Of a DNA stretch of 64,000 nucleotides, positions 52,002-61,007 are shown one piece after another; positions within the stretch are counted from its first letter, which is position 1; each line of letters opens with the position of its first letter. The DNA lies in assembly GCF_000959525.1 (NCBI RefSeq), contig NZ_CP009831.1, positions 1,798,001 to 1,862,000 on the forward strand. The letters run 5' to 3'. This DNA is from Burkholderia multivorans ATCC BAA-247. Its GTDB lineage: Bacteria; Pseudomonadota; Gammaproteobacteria; Burkholderiales; Burkholderiaceae. A program made the position numbers and the translations under genes. The notes beneath the pieces were generated by a model that was given only the letters and a program-made list of their open reading frames with translations, was not told where the DNA came from and did not search any database.

Positions 52002-52711
52002 CGGCGCTCCGCGGCGGCGGCAGCGGCGGCGGCAGCGGCGGGCTGCGCGGCGGCATCGGTCGTGCCGGCCTGCGCCGCGTCCGACGGTTTCGCGGCGGCG
52101 TCCAGCGTGCCCGCCTGCGCGTCCGCCCGTTTTTGCGCGCTCATGGCGGCGTCGAACGCGGCGGCCTCCGCGTGCGTGTCGCGATGGGTATCCGGATGTC
52201 GGCCGGCGTCTGCCGCCCACACACCGGGCGCCGCGAAACGGCGCACCGCGTACGCATCGGCGACTTCGTCGGCATCGCGCTCGACGCGCGCCGCGCGCGC
52301 ATGCCGCGCTTTCTCGCCGGCGCGCTCGAGCTTGTCCTCGGCCGCCTTCGCCTTGCGCGCCGCGCGCTGCAGCTCGGCAAGCGTCGCCTCGTGGCCGCGA
52401 TGCACGTGCGCCGCCTGGTTGACCGACGCACTCGCCGCGCCGATATGCCGGTCGAACGTGCGCGTATCGGCAGCGGCGTTCTGCAGCGTGCGTGCGTCGC
52501 GCGCGTCGTCGGCAAGCCGCGTCTGGATCGCCGCTTTCGCGGCCAGCTGCCGCGCGAGCTGCGCGTGCGCGGCATCGAGCGCGTGCCGGCTCTGCGCGGC
52601 GATGCGCTGCTGCCGCGCGGCCGCGACGCGCGCGATCTGGCTGCGCATCTCGCGCACGCGCTTCAGGCGCGCGAGCGTCGCGAGCACGCGGCGGTCGTCG
52701 GCTTCAGACAT
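51995..52711 (-). CDS. sctO: T3SS ATPase stalk protein SctO (YscO/HrpD-like)
   Basis: This 238-residue, almost entirely helical protein has a long Ala/Arg/Gln coiled coil (RVREMRSQIARVAAARQQR, LAELQRAARKAKAAEDKLER). It has a disordered Ala/Asp/Thr tail from about residue 165. The family is recognised by position between sctN and sctT and by the two-helix coiled-coil layout, not by strong motifs. The start overlaps the sctN stop by eight bases. The tail is longer than in typical SctO proteins of about 150-170 residues. Confidence 0.8.
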   Translation of the reverse strand: MSEADDRRVLATLARLKRVREMRSQIARVAAARQQRIAAQSRHALDAAHAQLARQLAAKAAIQTRLADDARDARTLQNAAADTRTFDRHIGAASASVNQAAHVHRGHEATLAELQRAARKAKAAEDKLERAGEKARHARAARVERDADEVADAYAVRRFAAPGVWAADAGRHPDTHRDTHAEAAAFDAAMSAQKRADAQAGTLDAAAKPSDAAQAGTTDAAAQPAAAAAAAAAAERRC

Positions 52712-54092
52712 GATCGTTCGCCAGTTTCGTCAGTTTCGCGAGCAGCGCGTCGAAGCGCACGTCCTCGTGCTGCGCCTGCGCGCAGAACGCGCCAATCGCC
52801 TCGCGCGCACGCAGCGCGAGATCGCCGAGCCGGTCGCTGCCTTCGCGATACTCGCCGATCTGCACGAGCAGCTCGATCTCCTGATACTTCGCGATCAGCT
52901 CGCGCACGCGCGCGGCCGCCTGCTGATGTGCGCGGCTCGCGACGAGCGGCATCACGCGCGACAGGCTCGCGAGCACGTCGATCGCCGGATAGCGGTTCGC
53001 AAGCGCGATCTTGCGCGACAGCACGATATGGCCGTCGAGAATCGAGCGCACCTCCTCCGCGATCGGGTCGGATTCCTCGTCGCCTTCGACGAGCACCGTG
53101 TAGAGCGCCGTGATCGAGCCGGCCGCGCCTTGCCCCGCGCGTTCGAGCAGGCGCGGCAGCACCGCGAACGTCGACGGCGGAAAGCTGCGGCGTGTCGGCG
53201 GCTCGCCGCTCGCGAGGCCGACCTCGCGCTGCGCCCGCGCGAAGCGCGTCAGCGAATCGACGAGCAGCAGCACGCGCTTGCCCGCATCGCGGAAATGCTC
53301 GGCGATCGCGGTCGCGACGAGTGCGGACTTCACGCGCTCCATCGCGGGCCGGTCGGATGTCGATACGACGACGATCGAGCGTGCACGCACCTCCGGCGAC
53401 AGCGCATGTTCGATGAATTCGCGCACCTCGCGCCCGCGTTCGCCGACGAGCGCGATCACGTTCACGTCGGCCTGCGCGCCGCGCGCGATCATCCCGAGCA
53501 GCGTGCTCTTGCCGACGCCCGACGGCGCGAAGATCCCGACGCGCTGCCCGACGCCGAGCGTCATCAGCCCGTCGATCACGCGCACGCCGGTCGGAAACGG
53601 CGTGTCGATCATCCGGCGCGCGAGCGGGTTCGGCGGGTCCTGCTGCGTCGACACCCAGGTCGCGCCGGTCACCGGCCCGCGATCGTCGAGCGGCCGGCCG
53701 AGGCCGTCGAGCACGCGGCCGAACAGCGCCTCGCCGACCGGAAACACATGCTCGCGGCCGGACGGCACGACGGTCGTCTCCGGCGACAGGCCGGCCACGT
53801 CGCCGAGCGGCGTGAGCAGCGTCGTCTGCCGCGAGAAGCCGACCACCTCGGCGAGCAGCGTCGGCTGATTCGGCGTGCGCAGCTCGCAGATCTCGCCGAG
53901 CTTCGCGCGGATGCCGGTCGCGTTCAGGATCTGCCCGACCGCGTGATTGACGCGGCCCTGCACCGACACCGGCGAGAAAAACGCGAGCGCCGCATCGAGA
54001 TCGCCGACGAGCCGGCCGCGGTCGAACGGCGCATCGGCCGCGTCGGCCGCATGGTCGCCGGGCGGCGGCGTTTCGTCGTGCGGCGCGTTCAT
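52704..54092 (-). CDS. sctN: T3SS ATPase SctN
   Basis: This 462-residue ATPase of the FliI/YscN family has Walker A at about 189-197 (APSGVGKST), the catalytic region ALVGERGREVREFIEH, Walker B LLLVDSLTRFARAQREV and GEPPTRRSFPPSTFA. LVEGDEESDPIAEEVRSILDGHIVL is the family hallmark. It unfolds substrates at the sorting platform with SctL, SctO and SctQ. GGAG precedes the ATG. The start overlaps the sctL stop (ATGA). Confidence 0.96.
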   Translation of the reverse strand: MNAPHDETPPPGDHAADAADAPFDRGRLVGDLDAALAFFSPVSVQGRVNHAVGQILNATGIRAKLGEICELRTPNQPTLLAEVVGFSRQTTLLTPLGDVAGLSPETTVVPSGREHVFPVGEALFGRVLDGLGRPLDDRGPVTGATWVSTQQDPPNPLARRMIDTPFPTGVRVIDGLMTLGVGQRVGIFAPSGVGKSTLLGMIARGAQADVNVIALVGERGREVREFIEHALSPEVRARSIVVVSTSDRPAMERVKSALVATAIAEHFRDAGKRVLLLVDSLTRFARAQREVGLASGEPPTRRSFPPSTFAVLPRLLERAGQGAAGSITALYTVLVEGDEESDPIAEEVRSILDGHIVLSRKIALANRYPAIDVLASLSRVMPLVASRAHQQAAARVRELIAKYQEIELLVQIGEYREGSDRLGDLALRAREAIGAFCAQAQHEDVRFDALLAKLTKLANDHV

Positions 54093-54718
54093 CGTGCGGC
54101 TCCGAACGACGCGTCGCGGCGAATCGCCTGGCGCAGCGCGTCGATCTGCAGATCGAGGCTCGCGTCGATGCGCCCGGACGGCGTTTCGACCGCGCAGGCG
54201 TCGCGCGCGAGTTGCGCATCCTCGACGATGCGGATCTTCTGCCGGTTCGTCTGCGCGGCGAACGCGCGCTCGAGCGCGTCGCGCATTTCGTCGCTGCGGC
54301 CCGGCGCGACGCGCACGGTCACGAACGCCTCGTCGCGCACGAGCGGCGCGATGCGCGCGAGCGCGGCCTCGTACAGCTTCTGCGTGCTCATCTCGCCGAC
54401 GATCGCGCGCACGGCCTTCACGACGATCTCGGCCATCGCGTCCTTCATCGACTCCATCGTGCGCGCGGCCGCGAGCGCCTGCGCGTAGGTCTGCGCCGCC
54501 TGTTCGCGCTGCGCGCGGCGCATCCCTTCCTCGTAGCCGGCCGCGTGGCGCCGCTCGAACTCGCGCTGCGCATCGGCGACGATCCGCTGCGCTTCGTCGC
54601 GCGCGGTCGCGATCACCGCGGACGCGTCGAGCAGCGCCGCGTATTCGCGCTCCTTCAGCACCTTGCGCTCGGACAGCAGCTGCAGGTTGTCGCTCGTGAT
54701 CAGAAAAGCCAGTCCCAT
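54089..54718 (-). CDS. sctL: T3SS ATPase regulator/stator SctL
   Basis: This 209-residue FliH/YscL-type protein has an N-terminal LITSDNLQLLSERKVLKEREYAALLDA and a long charged helix (AQRIVADAQREFERRHAAGYEEGMRRAQ). A C-terminal domain with VRVAPGRSDEMRDALERAF follows. It links SctN to the SctQ/SctK platform. It overlaps sctK by 19 bases and sctN by four bases. Confidence 0.92.
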   Translation of the reverse strand: MGLAFLITSDNLQLLSERKVLKEREYAALLDASAVIATARDEAQRIVADAQREFERRHAAGYEEGMRRAQREQAAQTYAQALAAARTMESMKDAMAEIVVKAVRAIVGEMSTQKLYEAALARIAPLVRDEAFVTVRVAPGRSDEMRDALERAFAAQTNRQKIRIVEDAQLARDACAVETPSGRIDASLDLQIDALRQAIRRDASFGAAR

Positions 54719-55431
54719 GACGCAAGCCTCTCGGGAATCAGAAACAGGAACAGCAGTTCGCCGAACTGGTCGCGCTGCGCGCGATTGAGCCAGTACGGCG
54801 CTTCGTCGTCGATCGCGCGGTTGAACTTCAGCCGCACGCGGCGCGCGACCGCGTCGCCGGCCGCGCCGATGAAGTCGGCCAGCAGCCGCCCGCCGCGCGC
54901 GCGAATCACGGCGGGCAGCATGGCCGGCTCGGCGCGCCACGGTTCGAGCGTATCGGCGAGCGCGCCGAATTCGGGCGCGCGTTCGAGCGCGAGCGTCAGC
55001 GCATCGCCGCCGAGTTTCGCGGCGACTTCCGCGCGGATGCGCCGCACGGTCAGCGCGTCGCGCAGCCAGCCGCGATGCAGCAGCAGCCCCGCATACGCGG
55101 CGAGCTGCTCGAGCGCCGCGCCCGGCAGCAGCGCCACGCGCGCGCACGCGTTCGCGACGTCGAAGTCGTGACGGCCCGCCACGCCATGCACGGCCAGCAG
55201 ATGGCGCGCGAGCAGCTTGCGGCCGGCCGCGCCGAACGCGTCGGGCGAGCGGTAGCGCGCGGGCCAGTCGTCCGGCACGCGCGTCACGTGCAGATAGCGG
55301 TCCGGCCGCAGGTTGAACTCGCAGACGAGCGCGTGAAACGCGGCGCGCCGCGCGGCCGGCGGCGGCGCGAGCGGCTGCAGCCACGGCAGCGGATCGGCCG
55401 CGTCGGGCGGCGGCACGCGTGCGTCGTTCAT
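54700..55431 (-). CDS. sctK: T3SS sorting-platform adaptor SctK
   Basis: This 243-residue protein lies between sctJ and sctL, the standard sctK place. Recognisable features are LVCEFNLRPDRYLHVTRVPDDW and the C-terminal FGELLFLFLIPERLASWDWLF. The middle is Ala/Leu/Arg-rich helix. It docks the platform to the inner-membrane ring. The ATG at 55431 is chosen; the frame is open further upstream but would overlap sctJ. Position weighs heavily, since SctK proteins diverge quickly. Confidence 0.82.
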   Translation of the reverse strand: MNDARVPPPDAADPLPWLQPLAPPPAARRAAFHALVCEFNLRPDRYLHVTRVPDDWPARYRSPDAFGAAGRKLLARHLLAVHGVAGRHDFDVANACARVALLPGAALEQLAAYAGLLLHRGWLRDALTVRRIRAEVAAKLGGDALTLALERAPEFGALADTLEPWRAEPAMLPAVIRARGGRLLADFIGAAGDAVARRVRLKFNRAIDDEAPYWLNRAQRDQFGELLFLFLIPERLASWDWLF

Positions 55432-55441
55432 GCGCCGTCGT

Positions 55442-56323
55442 TCATGCGCCGTCGCGGGCGCCGTCCGGCGTGCGCAGCGCGCCGGCGTCCGGCGGCGCGT
55501 TCGACGCGCCGTTGCCGCCGCGCGGCGCACCAAGCAGCGCCGCGAGCCGCGCGCCGAACATCCCGCGCCGTGCCGCCGACAGCGCGATCACCGCGCAGGT
55601 CAGCAGGATCAGCGCGAACACGAGCCAGCCGAGCGGCGAGCGCAGCCGCACGATGTCGGACACCGCGCTGCCGATCCCGTCGACGCGCGGGGCGCGCGCG
55701 GCGGCCGGCTGCAGGAACAGCGACACGTTGTCGTACTGCAGCCCTTCGATGCTGTGCGCGACGAGATCCTTGACCATCGGCGCCATCGCGCGCAGATCGA
55801 CGCCCGGCCGATAGCGGATGTACACGGCCGCGGACGACGGCTTGATCTTGTCCGCGAGCGGATCGTTCTCCGGGATCACGACCTGCACGCGCGCGACGAT
55901 CACGCCTTCGATGTCCTGCAGCGTGCGCGACAGATCCTGCGACACGCCGTACAGATAGCGCACGCGCTCCTCGGCCGGCGTCGACACGAGCCCCTGTTTC
56001 TGGAACAGCTCGCCGAGGCTCGCGTAGCTCGGCTTCGGCAGCCCGTTCGCCTGCAGCACGGTCAGCGCCGACTGCATGTCGCCGTCCGCGACGCTGACCT
56101 GCCACGCGTTGCGGTCCGACGCATCGCGCGCGTCGTTGTCCTTCGACGCGCTGATGCCCGCGTCGCCGAGCACCGCGATCATCTGGTTCGCGTCGTGCTC
56201 GGACAAGCCCGAATACAGCTCCTTCTGGCAGCCGGCCAGCAGCGCGAGCGCGCCCGCGAGCAGCGCACGCGCCGCCCGGCTGCGCCACGCGCCTGCGCGC
56301 GGCGTCGAATCGATCGTCGTCAT
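55442..56323 (-). CDS. sctJ: T3SS inner-membrane ring lipoprotein SctJ
   Basis: This 293-residue lipoprotein has a lipobox LLAGC at the end of the signal peptide and begins its mature part with QKELYSGLSEHDANQMIAVL, the YscJ signature. The ring-building domains contain LPKPSYASLGELFQKQGLVSTPAEERVRY and VQVVIPENDP. A C-terminal membrane helix (LGWLVFALILLTCAVIALS) and a disordered tail end it. It forms the inner-membrane ring with SctD. Confidence 0.95.
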   Translation of the reverse strand: MTTIDSTPRAGAWRSRAARALLAGALALLAGCQKELYSGLSEHDANQMIAVLGDAGISASKDNDARDASDRNAWQVSVADGDMQSALTVLQANGLPKPSYASLGELFQKQGLVSTPAEERVRYLYGVSQDLSRTLQDIEGVIVARVQVVIPENDPLADKIKPSSAAVYIRYRPGVDLRAMAPMVKDLVAHSIEGLQYDNVSLFLQPAAARAPRVDGIGSAVSDIVRLRSPLGWLVFALILLTCAVIALSAARRGMFGARLAALLGAPRGGNGASNAPPDAGALRTPDGARDGA

Positions 56324-56378
56324 CGTTGATCCGCTTCGTCGCGCGCGCGGCCCGTGCCGGCCCGCACGCGCGCGTTCG

Positions 56379-56882
56379 TCACTCCTGCGTCTTCAGCACC
56401 GTATGCGTGAAGCCGTTCGCCGCCTGCGCGACCGACAGGCTCAACTGGTATTCGGAAATCGTCGTGGTCGCCGTCCACTGGAAGTCCATCGCCTGCACCA
56501 TCGTCATCAGCGGATCGCTGCGGTTGTCCGCCATCGACGTCAGCATCTCGGTGCGATGCTTGTCGATGTTCGCGTAGCGCGCATCGAGATCGTTGCCGTA
56601 CGCACGCAGCCGCTCGACGAGCGACGACGCATTCGCCTGCGCGGGCGTCATCTGCACCGCGGGCGCGGCGTCGTGCGCCGCCGCCGACATCGCCGCCGCC
56701 GACATCGCCGCCGCCGACATCGCCGCAGCCGGCGGCGCCGCATCGGCCGACGCGGCGCGCGGCTGCATCAGCGCATCGAATTCGCGCACCTGCGCCGGAT
56801 CGGCCGCCGCCCCCGGCTGCTGCGCGGCGCCCGCCAGCGCGACCGCACCGGGCGGTGCCGCGCCTACGCCTATCACTGACAT
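56379..56882 (-). CDS. sctI: T3SS inner rod protein SctI
   Basis: This 167-residue protein has a C-terminal helix region (DPLMTMVQAMDFQWTATTTI, EYQLSLSVAQAANGFTHTVLKTQE) matching the inner-rod family. The N-terminal half is Ala/Pro-rich and disordered, with three copies of Ala-Ala-Ala-Met-Ser encoded by a 15-base DNA repeat at 56676-56720. It lies directly before sctJ in the operon. It forms the rod connecting the export gate to the needle. Confidence 0.88.
   Translation of the reverse strand: MSVIGVGAAPPGAVALAGAAQQPGAAADPAQVREFDALMQPRAASADAAPPAAAMSAAAMSAAAMSAAAHDAAPAVQMTPAQANASSLVERLRAYGNDLDARYANIDKHRTEMLTSMADNRSDPLMTMVQAMDFQWTATTTISEYQLSLSVAQAANGFTHTVLKTQE
56676..56720. repeat. Three perfect 15-bp repeats within sctI
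   Basis: CGCCGCCGCCGACAT is repeated three times exactly. Being 15 bases, it keeps frame and adds Ala-Ala-Ala-Met-Ser units to the disordered part of SctI. Copy number may vary between strains. Confidence 0.85.
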
Positions 56883-57021
56883 GATCGCTGCCCTCCTTCG
56901 CTCGCAAGTTGCCGATCGGCCTGCGCGACGCGGGCCGGCCGCCGCTCACGCGCGCCGCGCCGCGCGCCGCACGCGGGCGGCCCGGATGCGCGACAGCGTG
57001 CGCCGCGGCCGGCGGCCCGCA

Positions 57022-57234
57022 TCATGCGCGGCCGGCCGAACTCAGGTGTTGCGCGACCTGCGCGTTCGCCGTCCCCTCCTGCGCGGTCACCGCGTTGCTG
57101 GTTTCGAACGTCGCCGTCGATTGCTGCACCTGGAAGTTGATCTTCGTCAGTTCGAGCTGCGTCTTGGTCAGATCGTCCGCCTGCTTCTGGACGTCGCTCG
57201 TGTTCGTCACACCACCTGCTGCCGAGGCACCCAT
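57022..57234 (-). CDS. Small T3SS operon protein (70 aa), candidate needle/pilus subunit
   Basis: AAGGAGCGAAGC sets the ATG at 57234. The protein has a short Gly/Ala/Ser head and one long amphipathic helix (VQKQADDLTKTQLELTKINF, TATFETSNAVTAQEGT). Its length and helix fit SctF needle or HrpY-type pilus subunits, and no other needle gene is visible in the operon. It could equally be a small chaperone-like protein. It lies between sctD and sctI, 144 bases from sctD. The long overlapping frame upstream of the start is not coding. Confidence 0.65.
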   Translation of the reverse strand: MGASAAGGVTNTSDVQKQADDLTKTQLELTKINFQVQQSTATFETSNAVTAQEGTANAQVAQHLSSAGRA

Positions 57235-57377
57235 GCTTCGCTCCTTTACGTGAAGTTCACCTTCGTCCGGCGGCGGCCCCATGCCGCCCCGGCTCACACG
57301 GCCTGCCGCACCGTTGCGGCGTGCCGCGTCATGCCCGCGCCGCGCTCGCCGCGCGGCGCGCATGATCTGCCGCGACG

Positions 57378-58712
57378 CTAATGCGCCGCGTCGTTCGTCA
57401 CGGCCGACGCCGGTCGCGCCTGCGGCAGCAGCGTCGGGCCCGGCATCGGCTGCGCGATGCCGGCCGCCGCGCCGCTTGCCAGAGGCGGCACGGGCGGCGC
57501 CGGCACGCGGGCCGGCGCACCGGCCGACGTGCCGCCGAGCGGCATCGTGATGCGCTGGCCGTTGCGCTCGAACACGACTTCGTCCGGCCCGATCGACACG
57601 ACCGTCGGCCCTTCCTTCAGCCGCGCGCCCTCGAAATAGCGGCTGCCGTCGACCGTCTCGATATAGCGCTGGTCGCCGTCGCCGGCGAACACCGTCGTGA
57701 TCTCCGGGATGCCGGCCGAGCCGCCGAGCGTCGTCGTCGTGCGCGGTGCGTCGGCTTGCGCGTCGCGCACGTGGTCGACGACTTCGAGCGCCGGCCGCGC
57801 GTCCTTCATGTAGTTGCGGATGCGCGGCTCGAGCTGCGCGCGCGGCGCCGTGCCGGTCAGCTCGATGCGGCCGCGCCCGAGATACGCGACCGTCAGCGCC
57901 GTGTCGCTGAAATAGGTCTGCGCGGTCGCGACGAGATCGCTGACCACGTAGACGGTGCCGAGCGCCGCGTTGTCGACGCCCGCCACGATCTGCGCGACGC
58001 GTTCGCGCGCGGCCGGATCGGCGACGTAGCCCGATACGATCACGCCGTCGTCGCGCGGCGCGACCGCGAGTTCCGGATAGGCGTGCAGCAGCCGCTGCAA
58101 CCGGTGCGTGCGCGCGAGCACCGACTCGTGCTGCCACGGCAGGCGCCCCGACCAAGCGACGAAACCGTAGCCGAGCGCGCCGAGCAGCACGCCGACCCAG
58201 AGCGCGACCAGCGCGATGACGAGCCGGCGGCTGCCAAGCCGGCGCAGCCCGCCCGTCAGCCAGCCGAGCCACGGTGCGGCGGGCGCGACGTCGGGCGCGC
58301 CGGTGTCGTCGGGCACCGCGACGCTCGCCTGCGCGTGCCGCGCGATGCCGAAACGGATCGAGCCGACCGTCACGACGTCCTGCGGCGTCAGCGACCGACG
58401 GCCGCTGCCGAGCGGTTCGTCGTTGAGCAGCACCGGCGCGCCCGTGTCGCCGCCGTGGTTCTGCACGGTGACCGCGAGCGCGCCGACCTGCAGGCACACC
58501 TGCTTCGCGCCGATCTCGCGATCGGGCAGGATCACTTCGCAGTCGGCCGCGGTGCCGACCCAGTTCGCGCCGCGTGCGAGCGACATCGTGCGGCCGTACA
58601 TCGGGCCGCTCAGAAAGCACAGATTCCACGGCGACGCGGGCGCGGCCGCGCCGCTGCCCGCCCCGCCGGGCAATGCGCCGTCGCCGTGCGGTTCAATGAT
58701 GCTCGTCGACAT
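57378..58712 (-). CDS. sctD: T3SS inner-membrane ring protein SctD
   Basis: This 444-residue protein has an N-terminal cytoplasmic FHA-type domain (about 30-125: LCFLSGPMYGRTMSL, LPDREIGAKQVCLQV). One membrane helix lies at about 165-185 (VIALVALWVGVLLGALGYGFV). Periplasmic BON-type ring domains follow (GVIVSGYVADPAARERV, IELTGTAPRAQLEPRIRNYM). The last 60 residues are Pro/Ala-rich. AGGAG precedes the ATG. It overlaps the sctC end by 20 bases. Confidence 0.92.
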   Translation of the reverse strand: MSTSIIEPHGDGALPGGAGSGAAAPASPWNLCFLSGPMYGRTMSLARGANWVGTAADCEVILPDREIGAKQVCLQVGALAVTVQNHGGDTGAPVLLNDEPLGSGRRSLTPQDVVTVGSIRFGIARHAQASVAVPDDTGAPDVAPAAPWLGWLTGGLRRLGSRRLVIALVALWVGVLLGALGYGFVAWSGRLPWQHESVLARTHRLQRLLHAYPELAVAPRDDGVIVSGYVADPAARERVAQIVAGVDNAALGTVYVVSDLVATAQTYFSDTALTVAYLGRGRIELTGTAPRAQLEPRIRNYMKDARPALEVVDHVRDAQADAPRTTTTLGGSAGIPEITTVFAGDGDQRYIETVDGSRYFEGARLKEGPTVVSIGPDEVVFERNGQRITMPLGGTSAGAPARVPAPPVPPLASGAAAGIAQPMPGPTLLPQARPASAVTNDAAH

Positions 58713-60729
58713 GGACGGACGCTCCTGCGGTCGTCGCCATCGGCTGCGACGCCGCGTCCTGGGCGGGCGGCGGCAACGCGGGCGGCCCGAACTTCGTGCC
58801 GGGCAGCGGGCGCGGCGTCAGCGGCACCGCGATGTCGTTGTCGGGCGGCCGGTACATCGACACGCCGTTCGGGTCGGCCGGCGCATCGACGCCCGGATTC
58901 ACCGGCGAGCCGTCCGGCGCGTACATCGACGCGCTCGACACCACGCGAGGCGTCAGCAGATAGAAGCGCTCCATGTGGTTGCCGGACTTGTCGGTGTACT
59001 TGAACAGGTTGCCGATCAGCGGAATGTCGGACAGCCAGGGCACGCCGCTCTTGTTCAGGCGCACCTCGTCGTCGTTGAAGCCCGCGATCAGCAGGCTCTT
59101 GCCTTCGTCGATCATCGTCTTCGTGACGATGTTGCGCTGCTGGATCACCGGCACGTTCGACACCGCCTGCCCCGGCACGATGTTGCCGTCCTGGATGTCG
59201 ATCGACATCATCACGCTTTCCGGACGGCCCGACACGGCGGCCGCATTGCGGATCGCATCGTCGACGATCATCGGCGTCACCTTGATACTCGTGCCGGTCG
59301 TCACGCTGTACAGCGACGAATCCTGATAGCCCTGCACCTGCACGTAGAACTGCGTGAGGTTCTCGAGAATCGCCTCGGTGTTGTCGAGCGCGAGCACCTT
59401 CGGCTTCGAATGCAGCTGCGCCTGCCCTTTCTGCGCGAGCGCATTTACGCGCGTGAGCAGGTAGTTGCGCAGCGATCCGCCGATCGATGCGGTGAGCGCG
59501 ATGCCGGTCGGCATGAAGGTGCCCGTCTGCCCGGACTCGCTCGCGCCGATCCCGAACGTCAGCGGCGGATTGCCGGCGCCGTTGTACTGCGTATTGCCGT
59601 TCAGCGGGTTCGCGCCGTTGCCGATCTGCACGTCGCCGTGCGTCGTGTGCAGCCGCCAGTCGATCCCGAGGCTGTCGAGCGAATCCTCGTTGATGTCGAT
59701 GATCGTCACGTTGATCTCGACGATCCGCGGCCGCTCGTCGAGCTGCGCGATCAGCGACTGGTAGCGGTACATGTTCTCCGGCAGGTCGCGCACGATCACC
59801 GCGTTGATCGCCGGATCGGCCTCGATCTGCGGCAGCGTGTCGCCGCCGCTCGCGAACGGCGAGAACGCGCTGCCCGCGGCCGATTCGCCGCCGTAGCCGC
59901 CGCTGCGCGGGCCGCCCGACAGATCGGGGAATTCGAGGCGCGGCACCGCGATCGTCAGCCCCGAGCCGAGCTTCACCTGCCGCGCGGCCTGGCCGAGCGG
60001 CGCGCTCGTCGGCATCGGGCCAGTACCGCCGCCCTTGCCGAACAGCCGGCGCAGGATCGTCGCGACGCCCGGCACCGTCACTTCCTTGCCCGAGCGATTG
60101 ATCGTGAAGTCGGACGCCCACGCGTACTTGAGCCGGAACGCGCGGATGTCCGCGTGCTGGCCGTTCGCCGACGGATCGCCGACGCTGCCGATCGCCTGCC
60201 GCACGAGCTCGACGTAGCGGCGCGGGCCGGCCACGTACACGCTGTTCGCGCGATCGTTGATCACGAGCGTGTAGCGCTTGTCGGGAATCTGCATCGCCTG
60301 CAGCGCGCGGCCGATCTCGCCGCCCGCGTTCGGCGGAATCGGGATCATCTGCGTCTGCGACTGGTCGGCCGGATCGACGTAGAGGAACGAGCCGTCGTAG
60401 TACCACGTGAGTCCGTACGTCGAGCAGATCGTGTCGAGCGTCTGCTGCGGCGTGCCCGAGAAGCGCCCGCTGATCACGCCGTCGACCTTCGGATCGACGA
60501 CGGCCGTCACGCCCTGCGACGACGCGAGCTCGCGAATGAAGTCGCCGATCTTCTTGCCGTTCGCGACGATCGTGAACGGCTTGTTGCGCCAGCGCAGGTC
60601 GGCCGCGCGCGCGGGCTGCGCGATCGTCATGCAGAGCGACGCCGCAAGCAGCGCGCTCGCGCACATCGCGAGCGCCGCGCGCGGCAGGCTGCGCGGCTGA
60701 AACCGGATCGGGACGACGCGTCGACGCAT
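58693..60729 (-). CDS. sctC: T3SS outer-membrane secretin SctC
   Basis: This 678-residue secretin has a signal peptide (about 1-43), N0/N1 ring domains (FTIVANGKKIGDFIRELAS, YTLVINDRANSVYVAGP) and a secretin core. The core contains VEINVTIIDINEDSLDSLGIDW, TRVNALAQKGQAQLHSKPKV and GVPWLSDIPLIGNLFKYT, the last being the family signature. A Pro-rich tail closes it. AGGAG precedes the ATG. The start overlaps the sctS stop (TGATG). An alternative TTG one codon earlier is less likely. Confidence 0.95.
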   Translation of the reverse strand: MRRRVVPIRFQPRSLPRAALAMCASALLAASLCMTIAQPARAADLRWRNKPFTIVANGKKIGDFIRELASSQGVTAVVDPKVDGVISGRFSGTPQQTLDTICSTYGLTWYYDGSFLYVDPADQSQTQMIPIPPNAGGEIGRALQAMQIPDKRYTLVINDRANSVYVAGPRRYVELVRQAIGSVGDPSANGQHADIRAFRLKYAWASDFTINRSGKEVTVPGVATILRRLFGKGGGTGPMPTSAPLGQAARQVKLGSGLTIAVPRLEFPDLSGGPRSGGYGGESAAGSAFSPFASGGDTLPQIEADPAINAVIVRDLPENMYRYQSLIAQLDERPRIVEINVTIIDINEDSLDSLGIDWRLHTTHGDVQIGNGANPLNGNTQYNGAGNPPLTFGIGASESGQTGTFMPTGIALTASIGGSLRNYLLTRVNALAQKGQAQLHSKPKVLALDNTEAILENLTQFYVQVQGYQDSSLYSVTTGTSIKVTPMIVDDAIRNAAAVSGRPESVMMSIDIQDGNIVPGQAVSNVPVIQQRNIVTKTMIDEGKSLLIAGFNDDEVRLNKSGVPWLSDIPLIGNLFKYTDKSGNHMERFYLLTPRVVSSASMYAPDGSPVNPGVDAPADPNGVSMYRPPDNDIAVPLTPRPLPGTKFGPPALPPPAQDAASQPMATTAGASVHVDEHH

Positions 60730-61007
60730 CAAAACACTCCTGTGGAAGAAACGAACATCCGTTCGAGCGCCTGCTGCGCAAAGCGCAACACCTCGCTGCC
60801 GAGCCAGCCGGACAGCAGCACCAGCGCGACCATCACCGCGATCAGCCGCACCGCGATCCCGATGTTGGCGTCCTGCACCTGCGTGACCGCCTGCAGGATC
60901 GCGACGACGAGGCCCGTGACCGTCGCGATCAGCACGATCGGCAGCGACAGCAGCAGCACGAGCATCAGCGCCTGCCGCGTGAGATCGAGGATCGTCGAGC
61001 TCGTCAT
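60729..61007 (-). CDS. sctS: T3SS export-gate protein SctS
   Basis: This 92-residue protein has two membrane helices (LVLLLSLPIVLIATVTGLVV and LIAVMVALVLLSGWLGSEVL), with the FliQ/YscS loop AILQAVTQVQDANI between them. It overlaps the sctV stop by four bases (ATGA) and the sctC start. It works with SctR and SctT, which here are encoded elsewhere in the locus. Confidence 0.93.
   Translation of the reverse strand: MTSSTILDLTRQALMLVLLLSLPIVLIATVTGLVVAILQAVTQVQDANIGIAVRLIAVMVALVLLSGWLGSEVLRFAQQALERMFVSSTGVF

Noticed and set aside
57235-58629. Long minus-strand frame fused in front of the 70-residue T3SS protein
   Set aside because: It overlaps sctD out of frame. The ATG at 57234 with AAGGAGCG upstream is the real start.
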